DNA of 64,000 nt from Psoroptes ovis (GCA_002943765.1 PQWQ01000003.1:1240001-1304000); one strand, 5' to 3'. Shown: positions 21,718 to 37,039, counted from the stretch's first letter. Made by a program: numbers and translations. Notes: generated by a model from the letters alone, not told the origin.

Positions 21718-24700
21718 GAAACAAAAATATTAAAAAAACACGCACTAATCAATTTTATTATTATTATTATTACTGTTCTGTAATATTACTTGGTTCATAA
21801 TTTTCCAATTTTTTTTCTCTTCAAAAAAAACATACAAAATGCACATAAATTAATATAACGAATAACGATAATAATAATAATAAAAGACAACCTGCCCATC
21901 ATCATCATCATCATCAAACGATGATGGTGATTATCATTATTATTATTATTATTACCATTATCATCATTATGATTGTTTGATGATGAACAAAGCAAAAAAC
22001 ATGGTGATTATTGGATCATCATGATTCAGCTTGTTGTTGCTGTTGTTGCTTTGATTATTATTATTGCTATTAATTGTTGTTGTCGTATTGTGTTTATGCA
22101 TACATGTGTGTGGATGTATTATCCATCATACGTACATATGGTCATAAATTTTACAAAAAAAAAAAAAAAAAAAATTAAAATCGATTGTTTTCTCGTGTAT
22201 ATACCTTGATATTTAATGGCTAAAAATGATGCGGCATTATTTAAAATTTTATTTTATTTTTTTTATTTTCATTTTTGCATCCTTATTAGACTGATTTTAA
22301 TTTTGTAATTTTTTTTCTGTTCGTTGTTTTGTTCATCGTTTGCTTAGCATGATCAGTTGATTAGTTTGTTTAAGTTGGTTGGTTTGTTTGATAGTTACAT
22401 TGTTATATTTGTGAATATTTGTAATTTTCGATGTATATTTTTCGAATATCTTCTATTTGGATTCATATGCATGATACTTATTCTTTCGAAGGGTACTTCG
22501 ATCATCAACATAGCAACGTCGTTGATGATGTTGATGATGATAAACAATTGTTAATTGTTATGAAGGTAATAAATTTTATTTTATTTTTTATTTTTTTCCA
22601 TATATAAATTTCTTCAAAATAAAACTTTACATCTGTAAATTTATTATTATTCCATTTTATTTTATTTAATGTTTTCTTCGTATTTCAAAGATGTTTTAAT
22701 TTCTGGATAAAGTAAAATGGCCATTATTCACCGCATGTATGCGTGTGTATGTGTGTGTATGTGTGCTTTGAGAATATACATGAGAGAGTTATCCTGTCCG
22801 TGTGTGATAGGTTATGGTGAATGAACCGAATGAATTTTATGATATCCGAAATCATTCAATTGTCCAATGAATAAAATGAAAAGAAAAAAAAATTGAAAAT
22901 TTTACAAAACAATTTCATGGCCTATCACGAATCAATTTCATTTTATTTTTCATTTTTAAATGAAAAAATTGATAAAAAATTGAAAATTGAATGAAATTTA
23001 TTTTTTTCCATCAAAAAATAATCGTTTCTTTGTATAAAAAAAGAAATTAAATTGCAACACACACACACACATTTTAGCATCTTTTGATACATATATTTCG
23101 GCTGCCGCTGATGCTGAATGGTCTCAAAGTTCATGTTTCCATTAATTTTTTTCAAATTTTTCGCTACGGAAACATTTTCACTTGAAATTCCGGTAATTTT
23201 TCCATTTTTTTTTCTTCACTGAAAAGCGAAAATAATTTTCAATCATTGATTAATTTTGTAACAATCATTGTGTATCGGTGAATCGGTTTTTTCGGAGAAA
23301 TTCGTAAAAAAAAATTCCGGTCATCAAATTTGATTCAAAAATTTTCTTTCAAAAAAATGAAAATTTCAATTATTTTTCATTGAAAAAAGCCTTTCATTGA
23401 ATCTCAATTATGACAAGAAACTTGAATTTGATGATTGTTTAATTGTCTACGACCATCATCATCATCGCCATCATAATCATCATGATTCGTTTGGTGAATG
23501 AGAAACCGACCATCAATTCATTTTTAATTTGTTTCATGCTTTCAAGCTTTTTTAAAACCCGTAGACACCGTCTAAATATATGTTTGTGACCTGTTGACAA
23601 TCATTGAATCGTAAAATATATTGACACACAACGATGATTGCTGCAGCAGTAACAGCAGTGAAATAATTATCTTTTTTTTTTCTTTCTTCTTAGAATCATC
23701 TTTTATATATCAAATATATGCGATTATATGATGAGTATTTGAGCTTAGTGTATATCCGTATGTCCATTTTCAGATGAATTTATTTTCATTTTCGCCTATC
23801 TGTTTTGTTTCCTTTTGTCAATCAGTCTTTCAAACTTTTCCAAAAAAAATAAAATGAAATTATCAAGAACATATCATTCAAGTTTAACTAGTATAAATGA
23901 ATAAATCTTTGTTTGAAAAAAAACAAAAATGATGAATCAAATAGAATTGGCTAAATATCTCATAGTTTTTTTCAGACATTTTGACGTAAAATTCAATGCA
24001 TCACCTGCTGATTATATAATTTGTTTCGAATATATGTATATTGAGACAGCAATATAAGCAAAAAAATATACACAATAATTAAACATTAGGTTAAACAATA
24101 TAAATATAATCTTTATTTTGTGGCTATACATTATTTTCTTCGAAACATAAAATAAAAATAAGATTTTCAAGTTTTCTCTCATAGAAACAATGAAAAAAAA
24201 CATAACAAAACAAGATAAAAAAAATTAAGCAATTAAATATACATTTCAGGCATCTTTGAACATTTAAATTTTTTTCTCCATTTCATCCCTTGTTTATTGC
24301 TTGTCGGCTGAATAAATATTTGCGCGGCGACAATAATTATTATTATTATTATTATCAGATGTGAGTCGTTGCGCTTGTTGTTGTTGTTAGTATTTACCAC
24401 CGATTTATGTTTTTTGAATGTCATGTGGAAATTTTTAAGACAAAAAAAAGAAGAAAATTTAAATTTGAAAATTGTATAATTGTTCGCTAGTAATTATTCG
24501 GCAATTTTCGGTTCGGCATATATTTCAAGTAGATTGTTTTATTCAAATTTTCAGTCAAAGATAATTGAATGAAGAAGTAGAGATTTTTCGAAGAATTTCT
24601 TTGAAGAAATTGAAATTAACCAAAGAAAATTTACCATTAAAAAACCACCTTGTTTTTATTATTTAATCTTCAAAGCTTACTGAATCATAATTTTATTCGG

Positions 24701-27700
24701 TTTTTGAATTTATTTTTTTTTTCCATAACACATAATTGCATGATAATCATGATTTTGCCATAGTAAAATTATCTATGGCCGATTATATGTTTGTGTGTTT
24801 GCTTGCTGATATCACATCTGATATGTGAAATGAGTAAATGAGTAAATTCTTGTGATTACTTTGTTGTTGTCGAATGAAAATAAATTATTCCATAGAATGG
24901 AAAAAATTGAAAACAAAAAAAAAATATTCAAATCTAATCTCACGAATTGATAATTTTTTGTACAATTTTCATACAAAGAAATGTTGAATGATAAATGTTC
25001 CTTTATTTTGTTCGAATAACGAATTGAATAAATCAAATAATCTTTGTCAAAAAAAAAAAAAAATTGAATGAATTATATGATAATTTTATTTTTTTTATTT
25101 TCATTTTCTCAAAGCGATTATAATCGATTCAATTATAAAAAAATTCCATATAATTTGCACATATAATTGATTTTATGATAATTTTTTGTCTTGTATTCAT
25201 TGCTACTGTTGTGCTCGAATACATGAATTATTGAACATTGAATTATCTGTTTGCTGATTTCAAAATCAGCAATATTTTTAAATAATTTTTTTTTCGAAAA
25301 TATTTTCCCGAATACATTTGAATATTCAAATATTTGTCTCACTTTTGATGAATTGTATTCGATAACAAGCAAGCAAACAAGCCAAATGAACCGTAGAAAA
25401 TGAATTTTAAATATAAATTTTTTTTTTCATTTTCCTTAGATCAAACAAAAGTGTAGGCGTTGAACTAAACGAAAAAAAAATTTCACAAAATTGAATTATG
25501 TTTTTGTTTTTGAACTTCATGTAATTCTTCATTGAAGATGAATGAATGATAATTTTTCAAAGATAATTTGAATTTGAACATATGTGAAATTCATTCATAT
25601 CTTTGAAAAAAATTTAAGAAAATTAAAAAGATAAATGTATGAATGAAACCTATTGAACCTCAATTGCGAAAACGAAGAAAATTCGAAAAAAAAATTGTCG
25701 CCAACCTTAGTTGTTGTTGTCTTGTTTTCGTTGATTATTCACTTTTGATTACTGTCGCTTTATTATTTGTGACATATTTTTTCAGTGGATTCATTCGAAA
25801 AAAATAGTCAAATATCTAGATAAAAATATGCCACCAACGAACATTATTTTTTATGGATAATTTCTTGAAAAATTTGTCAAATATCTCCAAAAATTTCTTA
25901 TTTAATCATATTCATTGATGTTCATCATTTACGTTGGTGTGTTTGTGTGTTTTTTTTCGTGTTTATCTTGATTGCTCGATTTTTTTTCTTCTCTATTAAT
26001 TTTATTATCATTTGTCAAAACGATTTCATTTTGTTCGAACATGATGATGCATGGCGCCCATAAGATTTCGAGATAAGGATGAATTGATCATGAAAATATG
26101 GCAGAAAAAACAAATCGACAAACATCATTAATATGAGGTTATTTTTTCTCGAGCAATTTAATTTAATTTTTGAAGTTATTTTCGATTGAGGCGCCAAGCA
26201 CACGAGAGACAATTTTTCTCTGAAATATTCAAATGAATTTCATTACTTAAATGCTTAGGATTGACTAGTTCAATGGTTATATATGCCTTGATACTTCAAT
26301 GTTGTATTTATATGGAAATTTTCATTCATTTTTTCAAATTTTCACAAACAAAAGATGATAATATTGATAATGATGATGATAAAATATTTAAAATATGAAA
26401 AATAATCATTTTCTCAATGATTTTCATTGAAATACGAAAAAACAAAAGCAATAACAATAATCATATTATTACATAATCAATTTTTTTTTCGCTCAAATGT
26501 CCACATACACAAATACATTGATAATTATGAATTGAAATGAAGGAGAAAAATTTCATTTCATTTTTCTTTGTGTCCAATTGTCACATGATAATCATTGTTA
26601 TTTTTGTTTATTGTTATTATTTGTCAAACCATTTAGATTATCATTCAGTTATTTCAGTGTGAATACAATTTTCATTTGAAAAAATTAAAAATTTCCATTG
26701 TCTATTTTCGAAAATGGCCATATTCTTATCTTTATCTTTGATGCTGTTGTTGCTGCTGCTGCGGCTGTCGTTTCATAAAATTTTCAAATGTTTTTCTTTT
26801 GGTTTTTAGAAATTTTTTTTCTTCCATATTTATCTTTATGATTATTGGTTTTTTTTGTTCCTTTGATTATATTTGGCTATTTGTTTGTCCAATTGTTGCT
26901 GATTTTTTTTCTGAGTTTCTTTTGGAAATGAGATTGTTCGTGAGCTTTTTTTGTGTGTCCTCAATTGATGATATTTGTATTTGTTTTTCCATTTTTCATT
27001 TATTTGTTTGTTTGTCTGTGTTTGTTTGTGTGTTTGACAAAATAAACATAAATAGGATGATGCTCTTTTGCTTTTCTCGAGGCGAAAAGATCTTTTCCAA
27101 AAGACATTTGTTCAGCGTAGCGTCAATGAAATTGAGAAAAGAAAAATCTATTCATTCGGATCAATTCAATTTTGATTGATTAGTAAATCATTTGATTTGA
27201 TTTGTACCAGAATCAAAATGAAACTGATCATTATCATTATTCAATTGAAAAAAATAGAAAATCATTCAAATTGAATTGTTAATTTTTCTTTTTTTTTTTT
27301 TTGAATGTTTTAATCTTAAAGTAAATACAATTTCTTATATTATCAATTATTGTTGTCAACCAAGCAACAAACACAACCATGATCATAATAATAATATGAT
27401 GACAAAAATACATTTGATTATCATTTGTGAATAAAATGAAAAAAAAAAAACAACTACAAATCACACTTGAATCAATCATTGAATCACCACAACTTGCATA
27501 TATAAAATGACAAGTTTTTTTTTTTTTTTGATTTTTGTCTACTTATCATGATATAAGATGATTGAATCATCATATATCTTTATTTTTCTTTCGCTTTAAA
27601 TACAGGTTACATAATTACTAGTTTTTGTTCAGTATTTATCAGTCGAAAAACAAACAAAAATTTTATTGAATTTGACTGGTATTTTTTCGTAGAAATTTTC

Positions 27701-27879
27701 TTTTTTTTGAGCTGAAAATACCTTTTGGTTTGCATGAACGATTTTTCTTATGGTAAAAATAAAATAAGAATAAATATAAACAAATGCAAATTAAAATGAA
27801 ATTTAAAAATTTGAATAAAATCGAAAAAAATAAAATAAATACAGAAAAAAATGGCTGAAATAATAATAAATTTGCGTGT
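21718..27879. other. Gene-poor AT-rich stretch
   Basis: No convincing gene. It holds GAT/CAT runs near 21900, a 20-base A run near 22155 and CA runs near 23060. A Leu-rich 32-codon frame from an ATG at 26714 (MAIFLSLSLMLLLLLLRL) looks like a signal peptide, but is largely a CTG repeat and has no donor. A minus-strand frame at 24233-24424 and one at 26015-26212 are ambiguous and not called. Confidence 0.45.
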
Positions 27880-28173
27880 ATGATATGTGCTCATATTTGG
27901 ATGAAAATAATGACAATCAGTAATTTTATAATGATTCAATTGAGTTCTTATGATCGGTCATATGAGAAAGATTACCGATTACGAGTGTGTTTTATGCATC
28001 AGAATTACGTAGAAGCGAAATCGATCAGTCATTCGGAGACCAGTGAGCAGGTTGATCTTGCTCAATCGCACTGGCAAATAAAAGCTTTAGCATTACCGAC
28101 ATTTTGTGATGACAAATCATATTTGAAATTTCTCAACTTTCGTAATTTCATTTCATTTGAATTGTATGATTGA
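27880..28173 (+). CDS. Unrecognised 97-residue ORF
   Basis: An ATG-started frame whose middle part (about 27936-28120) is unusually mixed in composition for this region, reading SYDRSYEKDYRLRV and later SHSETSEQVDLAQSHWQI. It ends FELYD before TGA. No motif, signal peptide or family is apparent, and no clear splice sites delimit it. It might be a short gene, an exon read beyond its splice site, or the remnant of an old element. Confidence 0.27.
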   Translation: MICAHIWMKIMTISNFIMIQLSSYDRSYEKDYRLRVCFMHQNYVEAKSISHSETSEQVDLAQSHWQIKALALPTFCDDKSYLKFLNFRNFISFELYD

Positions 28174-31100
28174 ATCACCATCAAAATTCTAATTGAAATC
28201 ATAAGTTGATAACCCTTAATTACTATCTTGAAAGCTACTATTTTTTCAAAAATTCAATGACATATCAAGACATGGAACTAAAAAAAATGGAAAAGAAAAA
28301 TGTCTATTTTATATGTCTTAATTAAAACTAATTAGCATTTAACATTTATGATTATGATCTGAACATATGACATATAATTATCATTTGAATTTTTTCGTAT
28401 TTGTATTAGAATTATTTTCATTTACTTCTTGGAAAATAATTACAATCACAAAAGAGATTAAATTACAAACAAACAAACAATTTAAAATGGATTTGAAATT
28501 TTGTGAAATTTTCAATCTGTTGCTTAGAATTTTGTTTGTTTGTTTGTTTGTTTATTTATTCAGTTGATAATTTATTCAAGTTTGATGATTATATTTTAAT
28601 TTCAAATTTATATTCGTGTCATTTTCATCATTGCCATTATTGCTATTATTATTATTATCATCATCATCATCATGGTTATTACCTGGTTTGACATCCTGAA
28701 AATTTTTTTGTAGTTTAAACAAACAATTGAAAAAAAACATACACACATATAACCTTAGCAGATGATTTTGTCTGATGTGCTTGTTATTTTCATTCATTCA
28801 TTCATTCATTTTCAAGCTTTTGCAGTCTGAAAATATTTTTAAAAAAAATGAATGATTGTCATCAATTATTTTCCATTGTTTTTTCTCCACTTTTGTGAAA
28901 AAATAAATATGAACGATGATGATTATGTTCATGAAAAATACTACCACAAATATGTCTATGATAAAATTGCCGGGATTTTTTTCTTGAATTCTCTTCTTTT
29001 TCTCGTAAAAAAATTTACCTGTCAAATTAGCTTGAAATGATAATAATAATAATCATATATTTATTGTTATTATTATCATCGTTATTATTATTATAAATAA
29101 AATGACAATTAAACAATTTTGTTTATTATTGCTTTGTCGCTGTCATATGTTGATAATGTCAATAATAATAAAGACATTTGTCATTTCATTTTTTTTTTCT
29201 ATCTTTCGTTGCATACTTTTTGTTTGCTAATTTCAAATGGTCAAAAAAAAATGTTAAATTGATGCCTTTCGTTTGAATATATTTGTTTGTTTGTTTGTCT
29301 GAAATAATAATAATAATAATAATGATAATAATTTCATACATTTTCAAGCCTTTCATTATTATCGTTAGTAACAGCCAATTCAATTCTATTTAGTATATTT
29401 TTGTCGCTAAGAATTGTGTGAGATTTGACAAATCGGGTGGATATTTTGACATTATGATTCTATTTATATATGTAGTATACGAATATGAATTTTTTTTTGC
29501 TTTCTTTGTTTAATGTATATGCACTTGTTACTCGATTATTATCATATTTTGTCAAAAGTTAATGTCACATTGTATTATTATGATTATCATTATTATTATT
29601 ATTATTATTAAGATTATTATTATCCATCATATCTCAATCATAATAATAATAATAATTAAAACGAATTGCTTGAAAAAAAAAAATGATTCAACTGAATATG
29701 ATTACTTGATGTTTATTTTTGATGATAAAAATAATAATAATAATAATGAGTATAATAATAATAATCATTAAAAATATAGACAAGTTACTTAGTGATTATA
29801 CCTTCAGGAATAGATTTATACCTTGAAAAAAAATAAATAAAAAAAATTCGAAAGAGGGTAAATGATTATGATGATGATCATGATGATACAATGATGATTT
29901 TTGCAAGCATTTTGTAAATAATGAAAAAAAAATGAGCGAAAATTCAATGATAAATTTCACAAACTTGCACTAAGACGCTCAGACACACACGCACACACAC
30001 ACAAAAAAAAAGTTATTAATTTTTATTATCATTTGAATTATGTAATAATGACTACGACGACAAAAAAAAAAGAAAAAAAAACAAAAACAAATTGACATTA
30101 TTATATCAGCGACAACGAATTTGTTTATAATTGTAATGTGTTTTATATTTGTTTTTTTTTCTTTGGAAAATTTTTTTTTTTTTTTTTTTGAAAATTTACA
30201 AATTGATAGAGACTCGATTTTTTTTTCATCTAATCAAGCATTTGAATGATTATAATGATGATGATAATAATCATATAATATAATAACAATCATCATCATC
30301 ATCATCATTATTATTAGTTCTTTTATCCAAAATAATTATTATCATCATTATCATTATTATCTGATAAATTACCTTTCGAGCCATTTCAAGCCTCTGTATT
30401 TCCATTGAGTGTATTGGTCAAACTGTGTTGGTTAACCTATGCAGTCAATGGAAGTGCTTGTACATATTTTGTATTCTTTTCAAAAGATAAAATTGAACGA
30501 TTAAACAATGTTTTTGATGAAGATAAATTGATTGAAATTTTCAAAAATACAAGCACAACTTGTGGTTGTTATTATTTTGTATTTTTCTTTCTTTTTGATG
30601 GAAATGATGGAATAATTTCATTCTTTTATTTTTTTGCTGTCACAGTTCTATTGTATTTTTTCATTTCACAAAGAAATTTACCATTTAATCTCTTAATTAG
30701 TTACAATGATTAATAATTATTCGTAGTATTTTTCAAAGTAATTTTGCTTAATATCTTATTGTTTATTTATAATAATAATAATAATAATTGGACAATAAAC
30801 TTTTAAATGATTAAATGAATAAATGAATGACAATAAATGGACAGTTTGCGAACTAGAAATTTATTTTATTGCAATTTCATTTCATATTTCATATTTTTTT
30901 ATTACCTTTAAATATTCGAGAGAAGAAAAAAATATACTTGAATCGAAATTCCCAAATGTAAAATATAAACATTTGTATAAATCTATTTTTTTTTTTATAA
31001 TTTTATCCATTTGTTTCATTGTTTCAAATATTCTTCATTGTTTCTTTAATTTTTATTATTATTTTAATTAAAAATATATGAAATTCAATACACAAATACG

Positions 31101-33867
31101 CGTATACGAAATTCGCATAGAATATTTTTGCTCAAAAATATTCATAAAATATCAATGATATTAAACACAATTCAACCATACATAATTAGCTTCACATACA
31201 GCCATGATTATGATGATGATATAATAATTTAGATGTTATTATAAACATTATTTATTTATTCGATATGATTGAAAATAATAAAAAAAAACCATAGACACAA
31301 TATATGCTTCCCCATATAAAAATGTTTATGAAATTTCATTCAGAAGAAAAAATGAAAACATATTTGACATTTGTTGACACGTGATGAATGTGAATGAATT
31401 TTTTTCTCCATTCAACTTTATGATATTCCCATTTAGCCATTGTCATTATTATTATTCTGAGCTGTCATATTATTCATTCTTGTTATCCTTGATCATTGTT
31501 GTCTTCATCATCTTTCATTCTTTTTTTTTAATTTGGATATCTGCATTGCTTTATTGTTATGAACATTGACTTTATTATCATATTCCAAAGAAAAAAAAAC
31601 GATTTGAATAAATACACATAATCATAATACAATTGCTGTCATCATCATTCATAATCCGATGGTTGAACAAAAGTCAATGAAATGAGTTAAATGAGCTAAA
31701 TGAATGTTTGAATGAATGAATGAATGAATTCAATGAATGAACATAGCGACAAGCCGAATGGTCGGTTTATCGCTCATTTGCGTATTTTTTTTATTCGCCG
31801 GTCATTTGGAAAAAATTTCCAAAATTTCTCCGACGAGAAAAAAAAAGAAAAAGAATTATACTATCCTAAATTTGAATATTTTGAATTACATACGCAGTAA
31901 TAATTATTTCAGAAAAAAAATAATTTATTGCATATTATTATTATTGCTATTACTATTGCTATTTGCATTTAATATTCACTAGGAATTAAATAGTGGAGAG
32001 AAATTCAAAAAAAAAAAAAAATATAAAATGCAATTCCGACATTCATGTTTCAAACATTTTGAATAAATCATATGTATTTTACTGATAAGAGATGAAAAAT
32101 TTTCTATCTGTATTTTCATTGTTTTTTTTCGCCATTTTTTCGGGGAAATTCAAAATAATAAATGTATGAAATAATAAATGTTGATTGATATTTAATTCTT
32201 TATTTAAAAATAAAATATTTTCGGTCGGTTATATTCACTGGCTTTGGTGGCGGTTTTGGTGATTGTAGAAATCTTTGAAATATTCTCATCATTATCATGG
32301 ACACCAACCGAAAAAAAGAAACGTCCATTCCCCCTTGTTATCATAAGAATTATGAATTTGTCATTTGATATGAAAAAAAAATGAACAAAAAATATTGAAA
32401 ACAATTCCATTGGTTTGGTAGATAACAGCAATGGTGAAACACAATTTGAATATTTATTATCAGAATTATTTCTCTATATATTTCTGATATTTTTGTATTA
32501 CAATGAAACAAAAACTACCAAAAACAAAATTTTCTCATTAAAATTTATTAATTTCAAGCAAACAATTTTGCATTTATCTTTGCATGTTTCAATGTTGATT
32601 GTTTGATATCAAAAGTTTCGGGAATTTTTTTTTCCGAAAATTTTTCTTCCGGTTAATTACAATTGGACATTTTTCTTTATTTGATATATCATTTTCGTTT
32701 TTCAACACACATACACACACACTTACAAACAAAAACAAATGAATCGATTATTATGAAAATCGATCATTATTTTCGATCAAATTCCATCCAATTTTTTTTT
32801 GGCCGAACACAACAAACAAACATACACATTACTAATTGGATCATTGAACCACATACACAAAAAAAAATCATACAAATGATATTATAAATCATATATTATC
32901 TTTAATCAATCATAAATCTTAATTATTTGGCCATGCTTTAGTTCTATTTCTTTACATGAACGAAGAGAAGAAAAATTGAAAATTCAATTAGCCATTAATT
33001 TTGTTGATTTTTTTTTTGCTTCGATCGTATTTGTTTTTGTTTTGATTTAAGAAAAAAAAACACCATAAATACAAGTATTCGATTGAATTGAATATAACCA
33101 ATACTGAATATACCGACCGACTCGCTGATAACAACTGCCATTAAATTATGATTAAGAAAATGTATGATGTTCAATCATAATCATAGTTGTTCATTGATAA
33201 ATGTTTTTTTTGTTTTGTTTTGTTCTAAACATTAAGCTAAATAATATTGATAAATAATGATATGTTTATCATGATTATGATTATTATTATTATTATTATT
33301 ATACACCACAATCATGATATGATGATTATCACTTCAAGGCGAAAATTTGTTGTTTCTATGTTTTATTCATTGATTCATTCATTTATTTATATTTTATCTT
33401 AACATAAATAATCTTCTTAACCGAATGACTGAATAGTACGTGATCTAAATCATCATACATTTTGATAATTATTATTTCTATTATTTCAAATTTGTTTTTT
33501 TGGTGAATTTAGTGTTTGTGATCAATACATCTATTTGATCTATTTGTTGTTTTTCGCAAAAAGAATAAAAAAAAATTCTTTCAAGCAATAAATTTTATAA
33601 GAAATGTTAATTGAATTTTTCTGAGTTTTCTCTCGAAATTTTTTCTTGTGTATTCATTTGGAATATTAACAAACAGAATGATTGATGCTCGACAGTGGTT
33701 CCAGAATTCACGAAGAATGTGAGATGCATGATTATATGTGAAAATAAGATTTAGAATAGGAAATTGGGAAAATGAATTAAAATAATTAAAATATGTAATA
33801 TAATACAATAAATAAATATTCCAAAAATGAATTAAATGTGAATAATGAATTAATAATAATGATTTTA
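28174..33867. other. Gene-poor AT-rich stretch
   Basis: No defensible gene. It has GAT/ATT repeats and Ile/Asn-rich chance frames. A + strand frame at 31758-31982 begins with a signal-peptide-like segment (MVGLSLICVFFLFAG) but then turns into poly-Lys and poly-Leu translated from simple repeats. A proline-rich minus-strand frame near 32215-32310 is about 32 codons long. Both are noted only. Confidence 0.45.
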
Positions 33868-33944
33868 GGTTGTCCAATAAATTCATTTCTATTGAATTAG
33901 TGAAAATGTTCATTGAAAATTTGGCTCAAACTTATTAGACAACC
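33868..33944. mobile_element. Short mariner-like palindromic element (MITE-like)
   Basis: GGTTGTCCAATAA (33868-33880) and TTATTAGACAACC (33932-33944) are inverted repeats with one mismatch, 77 bp end to end. The ends resemble the TTAGGTTG...AATAAGT type of mariner termini. No transposase motif is visible between or beside them. The expected TA duplication is present on the left (TTTA) but not on the right, so the copy is degraded or the resemblance is fortuitous. Confidence 0.35.
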
Positions 33945-34346
33945 TCGAAAATAATAATTATAATAATCAAAAATTAAAATCTATTAACTCGATTTGATCG
34001 AGTAAAAAAAATCATCCAAGTTTTACATATCGATTTATAATCATAATTATTATTAATAATATTCATTCAAGCTTCAAAACAATCAAATATTATGTGAAAT
34101 TTTCCCAAAAATTATAGAAAAAATAATTAAAAAATAACTAAAATGAAATTAATCTCATTTTCTTTCGATTTTCTGGGTGATTTTTTCTTCTTTTTTTCAT
34201 ATTTGAAAATCAATTTTCAATTTTTTTCCATTTTTTCATTTTTTATTTTGATTTGTTTTTCGTTGAAAAATAAATTTCTTCGTTTATCCAAATTGGCATT
34301 GATTTTTCGAGCAAGAAAATAATAACAAGAGATGGATGATTTTTAC

Positions 34347-34415
34347 CTTGCTTTTCGATTTGCAAATAATACGCAAAATAATACAAATAACAATGAATAG
34401 ACAATAACCGCGCAT
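34347..34415 (-). CDS. Possible first exon with a signal-peptide-like start
   Basis: On the minus strand an ATG at 34413-34415 opens exactly 23 codons (MRGYCLFIVICIILRI then a Lys/Ser-rich end) up to a donor-like AAG|GTAAAA. The hydrophobic core after a single Arg is typical of signal peptides, but chance AT-rich sequence also gives Ile/Leu runs. No downstream exon could be joined with confidence. Confidence 0.15.
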
Positions 34416-37004
34416 CAAGCTTAGTTTATAATAATTTCTTTTTTTTTGAAAAAAATATTTCAAACAATAATCTCATATTCTCCACATTGATAACTGGTCA
34501 AATTATTATATTCAATCATTATTTTTCAACAAAAGAAACAGAAAAAAAAGTAAAATTGAGCCAAGAAGCTAAAATTCAATTGTATTTTTTCGCTCATTCC
34601 ATCACCATTTATTCAGATTTATTCGTTTTTCGTTCTTCGATGTTGATGTATTAAGAAAATTTTTAAGGAAAAAAAACATTCACCAGTATTATATACGATT
34701 AGTATTGTAAACATGTTTAAGCCGAAGCATACGTATCATAGATATTTGTGTGTGTGTGGAAAATGAATTTACACTTGAATGAATTTGGCGCCTTAATTTT
34801 GCAAAAAAAACTTTTGTTGAAAAATCTAAAATTCAAAAGAAGAATTGATTTTGAAGGTTAAACTTTATTTTCCATTTTTTGTGTGCAAGAAAAAAAATTA
34901 AAATCAAAATCTACAATAGTTACACATGAACGAATAATGACGATATTTATTTTAAAAACGTATTTACATTCATGAAATTTCCATCATGGAAAATTTATTG
35001 AAATTATTTTATCATCATTAATAGGATTGAATTGCACACACAGACATCTTTGAAATTCCATTACATGACTCACCAATCAATATATTTATAGTTTGATTTC
35101 TTATCAATGATTTAAGTATCAAATTTTCACTGTAAATCATTTAATTTTACTCGCTTAAGCATCACATTATAAAATATCGACGATTTTTTAATCGTTAATG
35201 TTTAATTGTTTTCCATTGTTATCGATGGCCAGTAATGATCATTAAAATATACATTGAAATGAATTCATTTGAAAGGTTTCTTTATTGAAGTATTATACTT
35301 TGTTTATAAAAAAAATTGATAACAATAATGAATGCCTGCCTTTTAAATAGCAACCAATAGACATTAAATGATTGAAATTATTTTTACAATGAAAAAATAA
35401 CTTATTTAATGCATTTCACCGGTAATTTCTTCAGATGAATTGATTGAAATTGGCGTAAAATTTCGATCAGCATCAGTTGAAGCTTGTTTTAATGATTTTT
35501 ACATGAATTTTTCAATTTTGATACCATGGTATCCACCAAAAGTATGAATAAACATATTCGCTCATGATATAAAAATTACAATTTTTCTAACCATGTCCAA
35601 TCTTGAAATTTTGTACTCAAATTGAAATCAAAAATTCAAAAAATATAATTTTCAATTCCATAATCGTAAAAAAGAATGATGAATAAATATTTATTTATTT
35701 TAAACATTGAATTTTGTGCTTTTCAATTTCCAAATTTTGAAAATTCGCAAAATTCACCGAAATTGATATCCACAAATATCACATTGAAACAAGACACAAA
35801 AAAACATGAATAAAATTGAATTACATTCACTTGTGAATATTCATATACTTGAGAGCAAACATAACAAATTCAATTCATCCAAAAAACATTATTTCCATTT
35901 TTCATTTGATTTTTACTTTCATCCATTTTTCAATAAGATATTTCCATTCATCAATTTTCAAAAATTTTTCAAATTGAAAAAGAAAATAATTCATACAATT
36001 TTCAATTCATTTCATACTTTTTTTTCAATATTTCCTCAAAAAATTCAATTGAAAAATAATAAATAAATAAATGAATTCATAAACAAACATAAACATTTTA
36101 TTTGTACGATGATGATGATGATGATGATGATGAACATCATGAATGCTCTCCATTATTATTATTATTATCGATGTTTGAATGTGTAAATTTTTCCATTTTT
36201 TCGTACGAAAAAAAAAATGGAAATAAATTTTTTATTTGAATTTGAAATACTTCAAAATTTCAGAAATAAAAATAAAAAACAGCCAAAAAACATGACAAAT
36301 TATTAATAGTTCGACACTCTTAAGTGCTGTTGTTGTTGTTACCATTCATTGCCATTCAGTTATCCATTCAGCCATTTCAATTCAAAATTCAATTCAATTC
36401 GCACAGAATTCACATTCATGATCACACATCTCTCGGATGTCCCGGCTGTTCTGAATTCTTGTTTTTTTTTCGTGAAAAAAAATGATCAAAAAGTTGTTGA
36501 ATTGTAAATCATATAATAATAATAATGATTATAATTCTATTGAATTGTGTATTGAAGAAATTGTATGTTATTTTAAAAATGAAAATAAAATGAAAAAAAT
36601 AAAAAATCGATGAATTTTAAACAATTTTTCTTTTATTTATTTATTCCCAATTTCCAATTCCAATTCTCTATTTTTCAAATAATTCATATGACAAATCTCA
36701 ATGATTCATTGAAAATGATTAACGATAAAAAATTCCTATTTATTTATTTACTTTGATTTTTTTTCTCCATTTTTTTTCGAGGAAAATCTATCTATTGGAA
36801 AACTGTGTGTTGAAAAATAGTAAAAAATAGATGGAAAAAATCATCAATTTAATGACAATCAAGTATTGAAAATATATTGACGACGACGACAACGACCAAG
36901 AAAAAAAATATTCATTCACATTTGACCATTGATTCCGCGATGACCATTTCATTCATTCATTCATTTATTAACAGTTTGTTTGACCATTTCAAATCATTAT
37001 TGGT

Positions 37005-37008
<4 letters not shown>

Positions 37009-37038
<30 letters not shown>
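37009..37038. repeat. (CA)15 microsatellite
   Basis: Thirty bases of pure CA. A complementary (GT)9 run follows at 37094-37111 on the same strand, so the region could fold back on itself. Confidence 0.92.

Positions 37039-37039
<1 letters not shown>

Noticed and set aside
26714..26812. Leu-rich signal-peptide-like frame
   Set aside because: It is largely a CTG trinucleotide repeat and ends at TAG after 32 codons with no donor site.
28688..28700. 13-base micro-exon on the minus strand between TTTTCAG and GTAATA
   Set aside because: Such pairs of AG and GT arise often in this composition, with no neighbouring exon to join.
29562..29771. Ile/Asn-rich 69-codon ORF
   Set aside because: Translation of ATT/AAT repeats, as are many similar frames across the window.
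30373..30422. 50-base minus-strand mini-exon (containing QWKYRGLKWLER) before a GTAATT donor
   Set aside because: The acceptor (AACCAACACAG) lacks a pyrimidine tract and the interval is very short.
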